A stretch of DNA of 64,000 bases from Schizochytrium sp. CCTCC M209059 (taxonomy: Eukaryota; Sar; Bigyra; Thraustochytrida; Thraustochytriidae): contig KN805371.1 in NCBI GenBank assembly GCA_000818945.1, forward strand, positions 186,001 through 250,000, read 5' to 3'. The notes beneath the pieces were generated by a model that saw only the letters and a program-made list of their open reading frames with translations, did no database searches and was not told the DNA's origin. This document shows, in pieces, positions 47,808 to 57,390 of this stretch (positions within the stretch are counted from its first letter, which is position 1; the number at the start of each line of letters is the position of its first letter). The position numbers and the translations under genes are program-made.

Positions 47808-49910
47808 GGTGTCTTGAGTTGGTTTCGAGCTGGAGCGCGAGCTGGTCGAGCTTGGCTTGGCTTGGCTTGCTTGTGCTTGTGTGCTTGAGGACTTGTTTGG
47901 ACTTTGGAGGCCAGGAGTTGCAGGTCTGCTCTCTGCTCTGGCACCTGCAGGCAGGCGCCCGCTGTCTGAAAGCGAAGCCTCCCTTGCTTGCCTTTTTTCA
48001 CCTTTACAAAGAATTGACAAGGGCCAAGAACGAGACTTTTATCGGTTGTAAATTTCGCTCCGCGCCGCACAACTCCGCGCAGCTCCCCCGCTTTTCCGAA
48101 TGCGGATAAAGGGAAGGATAGGTAGAGAGAGGGAGGGTGAGAAGCAAGGAAGGAAGCAAGGAAGGAAGGAGGGAGGGAGTGCGGGAGAGAGGGAGGGACT
48201 AGAGGCCGCGCCGTGCCGTGCCGTGCCGTGCCGTGCCGTGCCGTGCCGTACCTTGCCGCCGTCTTGAACTTTTTGGGTTAATCTGCAAAGTGAATTCCAT
48301 TGTTCTGGCTTGCTCTTAAGGAAACTTACAAAGCTAACCATCCATCACCTCACGAGCCAGCCATCCAGCCGTACAGCTGCACCTTCTCCCTGCCTCCCGC
48401 CTCTTGCCTCCCTCCCCCTCTGTGGTCCAATGCTTGTGCGGAGGCCAAAGTTGATTGTTGATCCATCTCCGCGCTCTGCAGGCTCCGCGCCATCCTGGTC
48501 CCGACGCGTAACGGACCTCTACTCTTTTGGCTACTAGTCCCTGCGCAACCATGGTGCTGCTGTGAACATTGCTTCTCTATAGCTAGCTAGCTAGCTAAGA
48601 GCAACTCAACTCGAAGGCAGGCATGCAGGCAGGCATGCAGGCAGGCAGGCCTCCGTCATGCTCGAATTCGACGTGACTCCGGCGTGGCGACGCGGCCGCG
48701 CCAGCGCGCGAGCGCTCTCAGAAGTGGATAAATTGGTCCATCGCCAGGTCCGCCCGGCTCCGAGACCGGGGCACCACCGCACTCTTAACGCACGCACGCA
48801 CTCTTAACGCACGCACGAACGAACGAACGCACGCACGCACGCACGAACGAACGAAGGGAGGGAGGGAGGAAAGAAGGCACAGGACAATCAACGTCAAGAG
48901 GACGAGACTACGGAGACATTTCTAGGCAAAGCCGCCCCGCCCCGGCCGACCGACCCAAAATCTGGAAGAAGGACTCGCCGGCTCCGCGCCCATGTCCTTC
49001 CAAGTTGGACACGTACGCCGCGCATACGCCCCGTGGCGCACGCTTGGCGCAATTTCGTTCCGGGTCAACAATTTCCCGTCAAAGCAAAGCTTGCTTCAGT
49101 TGGCTTGACACACGCACTTCAAGTGCTTCGAGTGAAAGCAAGTCCAAGCTGCTTGGCGCGCTCGCGCTGTCCATTCACGGCGAACAGGCTTGCGCCCGCG
49201 TCCAACTCCTGTGGTGCGCGGCCCTTTTTGCCGAGGCCGCGCCATCTTTCATTCTCTCTCTCTCTCCCTCGAGGCTCTCTCTCTCTCTCTCTCTCTCTTG
49301 CCACGTGCATTGGCCAAGAGTGAGTGCTCTTTCACATGAGGTGAGTTTCTCTATCGTATCGCAACACATCATCCATTCACGTACGTACATTCCGCGTCGC
49401 TTTCCTACGTCAGCATGTTGTTGTAAACCGCCAGTGGAAAAGCGTGCTCGCCATCACTCTCCGCGGCAACTCGGAACCGCGAAGATGGGACAGCTCCTGG
49501 CGAACAATTACTCGCGCTTGCGCATGTTTCATGGAAGAAATACCAGATCCGGCCGGCCAGCGATAGATGGAAAATATGCTTCCAAGCGCAACGGGCCACA
49601 ACTGCAGCCTCCTGCTGCATCGCGGGCGACCATGCCTTTGAACTACCGCATTACCATCTCAAGAAGCTTGCGAGAGAGAGAAAAAAGAAAAGAAAAGACA
49701 AGAAGACAATGTAGAGGCCCTGGCCATGGCCGCCGCCTCTGGCTGCCAAATTCGAACGTAACCGATACCTGTGAAGGGTTGCGCAACATGCGTTGCGCAA
49801 AATGCGTTGCGCAGATAACCAACCCAAACTCTCTGAAGCTACTGGTCTTTCTTTCTCTCTCTTCCGAGTCTAGGCATAGGCCAAAAAGAGTACACTAGAC
49901 TAGACTCGAG
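47808..49910. other. Repeat-rich intergenic region, no supported gene
   Basis: 2.1 kb with GGGA/GGAA purine tracts (48120-48200), the GCCGT array, AGGCATGC units (48615-48645), CGCACGAA units (48789-48855) and CT runs (49250-49300). One open frame of nearly 300 codons (49005-49898) has no recognisable domain and mixed low complexity, so I leave it out. The final 60 bp are a CT-rich leader to the CLPTM1-family gene. Confidence 0.5.
48209..48250. repeat. (GCCGT)n pentanucleotide array
   Basis: Eight copies of GCCGT. Confidence 0.92.
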
Positions 49911-51563
49911 ATGCGGTACGCGCCGAGCTTCAGAACCATTGCAGTCGCTGTCTTCACTGCGTACGTTGCGTACGTAGCGGCACAGCTGCGCACCATCCTA
50001 AACCCGGCCGTGGCCATCGCAGACGTTGACCTCTCCCGCACGCCGACATGGGACCCGCTCTGGCCGCCCGGACAGCGCTTCTCCGCCCGTGTGTGGCTCA
50101 CTGGCACAAGGCCTACCAGCCGCGTAGATCCATCTCCTGACAAAGGTGACTTCTTGCTCTGGTCCTCGCAACGAGACCAGCTGGCTTTCGACACCGAGGC
50201 AAGCTTCGCGCTCGACCTTAATCTCACGAGCAAAAACGTTCCCAACCAGCTCTGGTCCCGCCTTGCCCAAGATAAAAGTCTATACGCCGTGTTCTGTCTT
50301 TCAGCCACAGGCTCACCAACGCGCTGCGTAGATACGTCGCTCGTCAAGCATCTCGATCTTACCGCGCCACGACCAACTCGGTACCTCGTTGCAGAATGGC
50401 CCCTTCTTGGCAGCCTGGTTCCCGACGAAATGCCCGAGGAAACTGCCACTCCGGCGACCCGGAAAAACACACGCATCGGATATTGGACACCGCGCGCATG
50501 CGCAAGTCTTGTTGCAGACTGGACACGCTGGCCTAAAGATCTCGCTACTCCTCACATCGTCCGGGCCAACCTGCCCATTGACAGGAATCGCCAAGGCCAC
50601 TACCTACCCGTCGTCTATGCCGATCAGCTTGGACTTACCAAGGAAAAACTCATTCAGATCAATACCACCAACCATGCGCTACCCTTGCGTCTCGAAATCG
50701 GACCCATGTCCATGGCGCGCTGGCAGTTCAATGCCCACATGGAAGAGTCCCTGCGCCTTATGCGTGATCTTGGATCCTCGACAAAAGACATTGACGATCT
50801 TCGTCACATGCTTACCGAAACAGATCCGACCCTTCTCGCCGTCACCATGCTCGTCTCTATGGTACATCTTTTGCTCGACGTTCTCGCCTTGCGATCAGAC
50901 ATTTCCTTTTGGTCCAACACAAAATCTACCGCCGGTCTGGCTGTGCGACCCCTCGCCATCGACCTTATCTCGCAAGTCATCATTGCAGCCTATCTCGCCG
51001 AGCAGGACGCTTCCCTTCTTGTTCTCGGTCCAAGCGTTGCAGGTATCCTTGTCCAAGCTTGGAAGGTGCAACGCGCCTTTCGACTCCGTCGCAACGAAGA
51101 CGCAGACACTCACACCTCTGCACTCGATAGCTCCGCCACGCGCACGCTTGCCCTGGCTCTCGCTCCTCTGGTTCTTGGTTACACATTGCACTCGCTTGTA
51201 CGGGAAAAACATTCTAGCTTCTACGCCTGGGCCGTTGGAAGCCTCGCCTCGTGTGTTTATGCGCTGGGCTTTGTCATGATGACGCCACAGATTTTCATCA
51301 ACTACAAGCTCAAGAGTGTTGCCAAGCTGCCCTGGGAGTATTTCATCTACAAATTCGCAAACACCTTCATCGATGACCTCTTCGCCTTTATAATTCGCAT
51401 GCCCACGATGCACCGCGCTGCCGTCTTTCGTGATGACCTCGTCTTCTTCATTTACATGTACCAGCGCTGGATTTACCCTGTCGACTCCTCACGTCGCGAA
51501 GATGGGCTTGGCGACGAGACCGACTCGAATGCAACACAATCTTCTAAGCTCAAGTTGCAGTAG
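49911..51563 (+). CDS. CLPTM1/CLPTM1L-family multipass membrane protein
   Basis: 550 aa, close to human CLPTM1L in length. CLPTM1L is an ER scramblase for a glycosylphosphatidylinositol-precursor lipid. An N-terminal membrane segment (about 8-25) is followed by a roughly 280-residue lumenal domain with RFSARVWL and the block RNRQGHYLPVVYADQLGLTK...MSMARWQFNAHMEESLRLM. After this come several membrane segments (about 307-326, 348-380, 412-430, 436-465, 480-497). The stretch TPQIFINYKLKSVAKLPWEYFIYKFANTFIDDLFAFIIRMPTMHR is the diagnostic CLPTM1 core, ending in VFFIYMYQRWIYPVD. A soluble acidic tail follows. The start lies after a CT-rich leader. Stop is TAG. A lipid-scrambling role is by family; localisation is inferred. 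Confidence 0.9.
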   Translation: MRYAPSFRTIAVAVFTAYVAYVAAQLRTILNPAVAIADVDLSRTPTWDPLWPPGQRFSARVWLTGTRPTSRVDPSPDKGDFLLWSSQRDQLAFDTEASFALDLNLTSKNVPNQLWSRLAQDKSLYAVFCLSATGSPTRCVDTSLVKHLDLTAPRPTRYLVAEWPLLGSLVPDEMPEETATPATRKNTRIGYWTPRACASLVADWTRWPKDLATPHIVRANLPIDRNRQGHYLPVVYADQLGLTKEKLIQINTTNHALPLRLEIGPMSMARWQFNAHMEESLRLMRDLGSSTKDIDDLRHMLTETDPTLLAVTMLVSMVHLLLDVLALRSDISFWSNTKSTAGLAVRPLAIDLISQVIIAAYLAEQDASLLVLGPSVAGILVQAWKVQRAFRLRRNEDADTHTSALDSSATRTLALALAPLVLGYTLHSLVREKHSSFYAWAVGSLASCVYALGFVMMTPQIFINYKLKSVAKLPWEYFIYKFANTFIDDLFAFIIRMPTMHRAAVFRDDLVFFIYMYQRWIYPVDSSRREDGLGDETDSNATQSSKLKLQ

Positions 51564-52163
51564 TACTTCTGACTACGCGTCTACTTGTGCTCCCAGTCAT
51601 GCCTGCTCTACCCTCGGACTCAGTCGCCAGCGGCCTCTAACTCCTGAAACAACAATGTAGGCGCGCACTGCTACAATGTGAATGCCTTTTTTTTCTCTCC
51701 AGAAATGCAGCATGAATTTGCTACTGGCTGCTTCGTCGCGCCGCATTGCAGCCCGCTTCACGCTGCACTTCATCCCACCCCAACGCCGCCATCGGACCTA
51801 GCTCTCTGAAAAGCAGCGCCATATTTCGCTGCTTTTCAGAGAGCTTTTTTTTATTAAATAGGTGATTATGAAATAGGCCTACTTTGATCATTGTGCGTGC
51901 GTCTAGCCTTGCTCATCTTCAAGTTCTTGCTAAAACCCTTCACGACCAAAGCATTGGTTTACTGATTCTCAGCTCACTGTCACATCCCAGACTTTTCATA
52001 TGTCAATCTCAACTCGAAAAGGATTCGTTTGACCGATCATGTAGTGGTAGTACACACCTTGCAAAACAAAAAAAACTTAAAGTAACACGAGACGAGCGCT
52101 CTCAGGTTTCAGGTCTGGCTAGAGGCAAAAGAAAAGCTCGGCTCAGCGCTGCCGCCAGGGCAG
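51564..52163. other. Intergenic region with a perfect hairpin
   Basis: 600 bp between CLPTM1L-like and the ankyrin-FN3 gene. Notable contents are the 19-bp inverted repeat with T-tract (separate entry) and a TAGGCCTA palindrome at 51874-51881. No gene seen. Confidence 0.5.
51800..51852 (+). other. Perfect 19-bp inverted repeat followed by a T-tract
   Basis: Left arm 51800-51818 (AGCTCTCTGAAAAGCAGCG) and right arm 51827-51845 are exact reverse complements, separated by an 8-nt loop, and followed at once by eight T. It lies 237 bp after the CLPTM1L-like stop. It looks like an intrinsic terminator or a Pol III-style T-tract end, or a structured 3' UTR element; the function is unknown. Confidence 0.85.
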
Positions 52164-55100
52164 ATGGCGACGCTGCGCGAGCTGCGTGGGCCGCGATGGC
52201 GTCAGCCTAAAGGTGGCGTTCCCGGCCGAGGCGACCTCGATGAGGAGCTCGACCGCCGCGCCGCGCTCGCGGCGCGGAAACTTCGCGCGGAAAGACGTGC
52301 AAGTGTGGCCACGGACGACACTCTTGGCGCAGGCGTCTCGTCGGTATTTTCGCCACACCTCGAAAAGATACCTCGCTTCTATGTCGCACCCAAACAAAAG
52401 AATGTTCCGGCTGGTATTGCCTTTCGCGACAAACCTGGCGCCGTCGCTCGTCTGCTCATCGAAGCCTACCGTGGCACTGGCAAGGAAGTCCTGCTTGCTG
52501 CTCGTCTTGCGCGCCGGACACTGGAAATGCTCGAGTACGAGCTACGCAGTCCACGTTCTGACATCTTCATCGACGCCGCAGGCTCCGGGCAAATCGACAA
52601 ACTACGATCCATGCTCGACGCAGGCCAAGAGATTGACGCACAGCACACAGCTGCAGGGTACTCAGCGCTACATGCTGCTGCAATGTACGGCCATCTAAAA
52701 GTTGTCCAAATGCTGGTCCAACGCGGGGCCGATATACACTGCCAAGACCGAGACACGCGCGGTACCCCATTGCACGCAGCTGCAGAAAATGGACAGGCGC
52801 CCATTGTGCGTTTTCTCGTCCGAGAGGCCGGCATTGACAAAATGCGAAGGAACTCGTACGGGCTCACAGCGTTTGACTTGGCCCACGAAAATTCGCACGA
52901 TCTCATCGAGGACACCTTGCGTGAACCCCCCGCACAAATTAATACCACAACCTTGCGCGGCCTCGCCGAGCCACGATCCTGCACGATAGAATGGGACATT
53001 CCCGATGACCATGGCGTGGAGATTCAAGATTACGAAATCAGCTGGGTTCCTATTGGAGGCGTTGAGGCAGCATTGTTTCCGGACCGGGCTGAAGCTGTCA
53101 ACCGTGACGTCATTGATGCGACACAATTTGGACCTAATCCGCATGCCCAGGAGCGAATTGCAGCTTTGGAGGCTTGTTTTGCCAAGAAGGCAGCAAAAGA
53201 GGCCAAACTTGAAAGAAAGCGTCAACGACAGCTACGTGCTCAAGCTCGCGCCAGGACCAAGCTCATTGCCTCATCAACTGCGCACCTCGGAATTGATTCG
53301 GAAGATTCCGATGACGAAGACGATGATGAGTCAGAGTCCGAGTCAGAATCCGAGTCTGAAGTAGAGGCCGAATCCGGGCTTGGATTTGCGAACATGGCCG
53401 AGTCGCAATCTCCCCAGTCTCTCGCAGACTCAAAATTTGATGCGATGCGTCGCAAGGGACCACGCAAGTCAAAGACAGAAGCTAACAATCAGAACTCTAC
53501 CACGCATACAAGAGGACGATACGCATTGACCGGCATCCTTATGCCCTCGACAGAGTATGCCATATCCGTACGTGCCAAGAGCATTGCAGGCTGGGGCGTG
53601 GCAGGAGAGCGACTTCGCGTCACCACCGCACCAGATGTCCCAGACGCCCCTGGCATGCCGCGGCTAGCGCCGACGGGCGCAACATGCGTATCGATCGATC
53701 TCGAGTGGAACGCGCCTCCGTGCAACAACGGTTTCGTTGTCGACACCTACGAGCTCGAAGCGCGTCGCGCCAACGACCCTGCATCGACCTTTTTCACCGT
53801 CTCTGACTCCATTATTGGTAGCAAAAAGGCGTGCGTAAATGGTCGGTCCGGCAACACCTGGGTGCTCGACGAATTTCGCGTCACCTCGTACACGGCGGAA
53901 AACCTAGAGAGCGACACAGCGTACGTCTTTCGCGTGCGGGCAAGAAACAAGGTCGGAGATTCCGCGTTTGGTCCGCAAAGTGTTCCGCTCACAACGCGCC
54001 CCCCCGCTCGCGGGGTTTTTGCATCATCAACGACGCTCGAAATTGACTGGTCCGAGAGCATCGACGCCAAGATGATCGATCGAGGCATCGTGCGATGGGA
54101 ATTGCAGCGTACTGTGCCCCCGAGCGCTCGCGTCGCCGCAATGACGACGACACGCGAGCCTTCGTTACCCGAGGATGAAGAGATGGATGATCTAGCTCTC
54201 ACCAAAAACGAGCCAAACGTCAAACTCGAAGGCCGCCACTACGCTGAAACACAAGAGGGAAAAGGGGCTGATGACAATGAAGATGACGCCTACGATTGGC
54301 GAAGCGCTCCTTGGGAGACAGTGACGACGCAAATCGTCGGCGACGAACGTAGCTTTGTGGTGCGGGATCTGCAGCCAGCAACCATGTATTTTGTACGGAT
54401 TCGCCCCACGTTTCGCGACGAGGACACCGCGAGATTGCCATGGAAAGAGTGCCCGGTTTCAATTGGCCTAGTGACGAGCATGGCCGTTCCCAACGAGCCC
54501 CTTGCTCCAATTGTCAGCAGCCCATCCGAATATGATGGCGAGCTTGCAGACGTGTGGCACGATGCAATTCGAATTACGTGGCGCGTACCGCGTGACAATG
54601 GAAACCCAATCTCCAAATTTGGTCTTCGCTGCGCAGATGTAGGGCTTGGCGCGTGGCGGGCAGCGGCTCCTCCGCAAGTGACCTACGTTCCGCAGACTTC
54701 GGGTGCAGATCCTGGATACGTGTCCCAAATTGTACGAGGGCTTGACCCCGGTCGAACTTACAAATTTGCAGTTCGGGCTTACAACGACAAAGGCTGGGGA
54801 CCCTTTTCGTCGCCCAGTCTATCGATCGCAACTCGTCCCTCTGACCCGCCAGGAGCTCCTCACCTGGTGTCGCGAGCAGATTCTGTCATTCGCATCGAGT
54901 GGGAGTCTGCAGCAGGACTTGGAAGAGCGCTCAAGGATGGCGAAAGCGACGTGGTGCGCTACGAGGTGCAAAGCAAGATCGTTGAAGACCCGGACAATCG
55001 AACCTTCAATATCTGCACGGACTCTTTAGACCCACTCGCGATATGGACGACACCAGCATCGGGCCGCGACATTGCAAGCACCGCAGCCTCTCTCACAGAC

Positions 55101-55208
55101 CTTCAACCGGTGACGGCTTACTACTTTCGCGTACGCATGAGCATTAACGGCCGTTGGACCAATTATTCCAAGCCTTCATCAGTAATACGTACGATGCGGC
55201 GCTTTTAA
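52164..55208 (+). CDS. Ankyrin repeat plus fibronectin type III protein
   Basis: 1014-aa modular protein without a signal peptide. A charged N-terminus is followed by about three ankyrin repeats (residues roughly 130-245: YSALHAAAMYGHLKVVQMLVQRGADI, GTPLHAAAENGQAPIVRFLV). Then come five FN3-type domains, roughly 250-490, 490-620, 620-770, 775-895 and 895-1010, recognised by their Trp and TxYxFRVRA-type strands. The first FN3 domain is split by an insertion of about 140 residues rich in Lys/Arg and then acidic Ser-Glu runs (ESESESESE) before its last strand. Family relatives that combine these domains (FANK1, ANKFN1) are known in animals, but domain order differs from FANK1. It is probably an intracellular scaffold; no enzymatic motif. 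Stop is TAA. Confidence 0.82.
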   Translation: MATLRELRGPRWRQPKGGVPGRGDLDEELDRRAALAARKLRAERRASVATDDTLGAGVSSVFSPHLEKIPRFYVAPKQKNVPAGIAFRDKPGAVARLLIEAYRGTGKEVLLAARLARRTLEMLEYELRSPRSDIFIDAAGSGQIDKLRSMLDAGQEIDAQHTAAGYSALHAAAMYGHLKVVQMLVQRGADIHCQDRDTRGTPLHAAAENGQAPIVRFLVREAGIDKMRRNSYGLTAFDLAHENSHDLIEDTLREPPAQINTTTLRGLAEPRSCTIEWDIPDDHGVEIQDYEISWVPIGGVEAALFPDRAEAVNRDVIDATQFGPNPHAQERIAALEACFAKKAAKEAKLERKRQRQLRAQARARTKLIASSTAHLGIDSEDSDDEDDDESESESESESEVEAESGLGFANMAESQSPQSLADSKFDAMRRKGPRKSKTEANNQNSTTHTRGRYALTGILMPSTEYAISVRAKSIAGWGVAGERLRVTTAPDVPDAPGMPRLAPTGATCVSIDLEWNAPPCNNGFVVDTYELEARRANDPASTFFTVSDSIIGSKKACVNGRSGNTWVLDEFRVTSYTAENLESDTAYVFRVRARNKVGDSAFGPQSVPLTTRPPARGVFASSTTLEIDWSESIDAKMIDRGIVRWELQRTVPPSARVAAMTTTREPSLPEDEEMDDLALTKNEPNVKLEGRHYAETQEGKGADDNEDDAYDWRSAPWETVTTQIVGDERSFVVRDLQPATMYFVRIRPTFRDEDTARLPWKECPVSIGLVTSMAVPNEPLAPIVSSPSEYDGELADVWHDAIRITWRVPRDNGNPISKFGLRCADVGLGAWRAAAPPQVTYVPQTSGADPGYVSQIVRGLDPGRTYKFAVRAYNDKGWGPFSSPSLSIATRPSDPPGAPHLVSRADSVIRIEWESAAGLGRALKDGESDVVRYEVQSKIVEDPDNRTFNICTDSLDPLAIWTTPASGRDIASTAASLTDLQPVTAYYFRVRMSINGRWTNYSKPSSVIRTMRRF

Positions 55209-55484
55209 ACGTGGAAGCTTCTTTTTTGACCGAGATTGCTGAAATTGAATTTGTAAATTTTTCATTTTTGGTCACTTCTTGCCAGTAAAACGATGTCGAA
55301 AAGATTCTTCACATGTCAAGACGAAGGAAAGGGCCTTTCTTGAGAGTATGTATAAAGGTTTTTTTTTTTTTTAGAAATTATCGACCAAGGAATTCACAAG
55401 TGCAAGGAAAGAAGGGAGAAAAGAGAAAAGAGATATCAAACGCAGGTGAAAATTTGTGTTACCACTTTGGGTCATGAACAATTT

Positions 55485-57194
55485 TTACTGCTCGTAGTCC
55501 TCGTCGTCCTCATCATCGTAGTCCTCGTCATCCTCATCTTCGTCGCTGTCCTGGTCGGCGTAGGACATGGGCACAGAGTAAATCTGGATGATGGGCTTGT
55601 TAGGGTCCTTGAGGAGAACGTACTTGCCAGCGGGATGCTTGTAAATGATGTCGGCGAGCGACTTGATAATGCCCCACATGTTGGCCTCCTGCATGTTGAT
55701 CTGCGCAGCAAAGTCTTTAGGCTTGTAGCTCTGGGTGGCAAGGATGTTGTGGTTAAAGGGATCCTTGACGCTAGCGCGGCTGACAAAGCCAATTTTCATG
55801 TAATCGGCGCCAGCAATAAGTGACTGCGCGGTCCACTTGCCCATCTTGCAAGCGTTGTTCTTGAGCTCAGTGGCAATGACAGCACCACGCGAAGAGTCAA
55901 TCTTGCTACGCCAGGGAGCAGCGCCAGAAATCTTGGGGTTTGCCTCGTTGATGGCAAAGAGCGTGAGGTAGTGGTTGCCCTTCTTACCAGGGAGGTTCTT
56001 GCGCATGTAGCCATGGAGCTCGGTACGGGCGACAAGGGAAAGGTCATCCGAGAGCTTCCACTTGCGGTACTTGTAGGCAAAAGAGGCAGGCTCGGTGCCC
56101 TCCTCCTCCTCCTCGGGGTCCCAGAACGGGTTGGGCGCAGGAAAGGTCTTCTTCTTGCCCTCCTTGTCGACAGCCTGCTGCGAAAAGCTTTGGTTAATAG
56201 CCGAGGCCTCAATGGAAAGCTTTTCCGGCTGATCGTAGGCAGCAATCGTAAGCTTCTCGTTCTCCTGCGGCTGGCGCTGGGCCATGGTCTCGTTGACCGT
56301 GAGCATCTCGAGACCCGAGTCCTCGCGCTTATCGAGGAACATGAGGCCGTTCTCCATGCGCGTAAAGTACACGTCCCAGGGCTTGATCGAGCGCGGCGCA
56401 GCCATGAGGTGCGCGAGAAGCTCGTCCGTGGCAAAGAGGACGCGCTCTCCCGAGCCCTTGCGAGCGTATTCCTGTGCGTACTCCTGCATGACAGGATCGT
56501 CGATGGTGGTGGTAGCGTTGAATTGCACGTTGTTGAATCGCTTGACCTTTTGTGGCAAGCGCGTGCTCACGCGGTCGAGCTTGTCGTCGAAGCGGTACAA
56601 GTGGCCGCAGGTCTTGAGATCCTCGGCCTTGGGGGGCGCCATCTGCAGCTTGGTCAGGGCCGGGAGCTCGAACTGCTCGAGCATCTTCCAATCGGGGCCA
56701 ACCTTGACAGAGGGCTCCACCGTCGGCAGGTTGCGCTGGTTCCAGCGCTGGCGAGGGCGGCCTCCGCGTCCACGCCACTGCTTGCCGCGGCGAGCGTGCT
56801 GGACAAGATATTTGGCCTTCTTGCCCTGGAGCAGCTTTTCGGGCTCCTGCTCGTTGCGCTTGGCGTGCCACCGGCGGTTCGACTGCCAGCGTCCGCGGAA
56901 AGAGCGTCCGCGCATCGAGCGGATCGTCTTGGCCTTCTTGTCCGGATCCTCCACCATTTTAAAGGTCTCCCCGTTGGCCTCGGCCTGGGCGGCGGCCTCG
57001 CGCTCGGCGGCCTCGCGCTCGCGGTCGCGGAACCTGCCGCGCCCGAACTTGGACGCCGAGAAGTCCGCCGCGCGTCCGAGCCTGTCATTCTTGCCGAACG
57101 TCGCGAACGGCAGCCGCACGAACTTCTCCGGCAGCGTCGTCGGGCCCCAGCCCTCGATGTTCACGTGCACCTCCGGCAGGTAGAAGGACGCCAT
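55485..57194 (-). CDS. EIF3D: Eukaryotic translation initiation factor 3 subunit D (eIF3d)
   Basis: 569-aa eIF3 subunit, in animals the mRNA cap-binding subunit that contacts the 40S mRNA exit. Starts MASFYLPEVHVNIEGWGPTTLPEKF, matching the family start. The N-terminal basic RNA-binding region is Arg-rich and expanded (RSMRGRSFRGRWQSNRRWHAKRN). The core shows TTTIDDPVMQEYA, RVLFATDELLAHLMAAPRSIKPWDVYF, FLDKREDSGLEMLTVNET, WRSKIDSSRGAVIATELKNNACKMGKWTAQSLIAGADYMKIGFVSR, and a C-terminal acidic tail of Asp/Glu repeats, as usual. The frame extends upstream to 57401 with a polyglutamine stretch, but the ATG at 57194 fits the family. Stop is TAA. Confidence 0.95.
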   Translation of the reverse strand: MASFYLPEVHVNIEGWGPTTLPEKFVRLPFATFGKNDRLGRAADFSASKFGRGRFRDREREAAEREAAAQAEANGETFKMVEDPDKKAKTIRSMRGRSFRGRWQSNRRWHAKRNEQEPEKLLQGKKAKYLVQHARRGKQWRGRGGRPRQRWNQRNLPTVEPSVKVGPDWKMLEQFELPALTKLQMAPPKAEDLKTCGHLYRFDDKLDRVSTRLPQKVKRFNNVQFNATTTIDDPVMQEYAQEYARKGSGERVLFATDELLAHLMAAPRSIKPWDVYFTRMENGLMFLDKREDSGLEMLTVNETMAQRQPQENEKLTIAAYDQPEKLSIEASAINQSFSQQAVDKEGKKKTFPAPNPFWDPEEEEEGTEPASFAYKYRKWKLSDDLSLVARTELHGYMRKNLPGKKGNHYLTLFAINEANPKISGAAPWRSKIDSSRGAVIATELKNNACKMGKWTAQSLIAGADYMKIGFVSRASVKDPFNHNILATQSYKPKDFAAQINMQEANMWGIIKSLADIIYKHPAGKYVLLKDPNKPIIQIYSVPMSYADQDSDEDEDDEDYDDEDDEDYEQ

Positions 57195-57351
57195 CGTCCC
57201 GGGATCGATCGACCGCCTCTGCCGGACCTCCGCGCTCGCTCGCCCTTCCGCGGACGCACCTCTGCGCTCCTGCGTTCCCTCGCGCGCTGCGCCCCGCGCG
57301 GTCTGCTGCTTCTTTTCCTTCTCCTTCTCCTTCTCCTTCTGCTGCGGCTCG

Positions 57352-57353
<2 letters not shown>

Positions 57354-57388
<35 letters not shown>
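57354..57388. repeat. (CTG)n tract upstream of eIF3d
   Basis: About eleven CTG units, which in the eIF3d frame on the minus strand would code for polyglutamine. They lie in the 5' leader if translation starts at 57194. Confidence 0.92.

Positions 57389-57390
<2 letters not shown>

Noticed and set aside
49005..49898. A 297-codon plus-strand frame upstream of the CLPTM1L-like gene
   Set aside because: Mixed composition with Ser/Leu runs from CT repeats and no recognisable domain. A real gene cannot be excluded, but evidence is absent.
51800..51852. The hairpin plus T-tract as a bacterial intrinsic terminator, hence bacterial contamination
   Set aside because: Flanking genes are eukaryotic families with family-typical lengths, and an intron occurs elsewhere on the contig; the hairpin must have another explanation.
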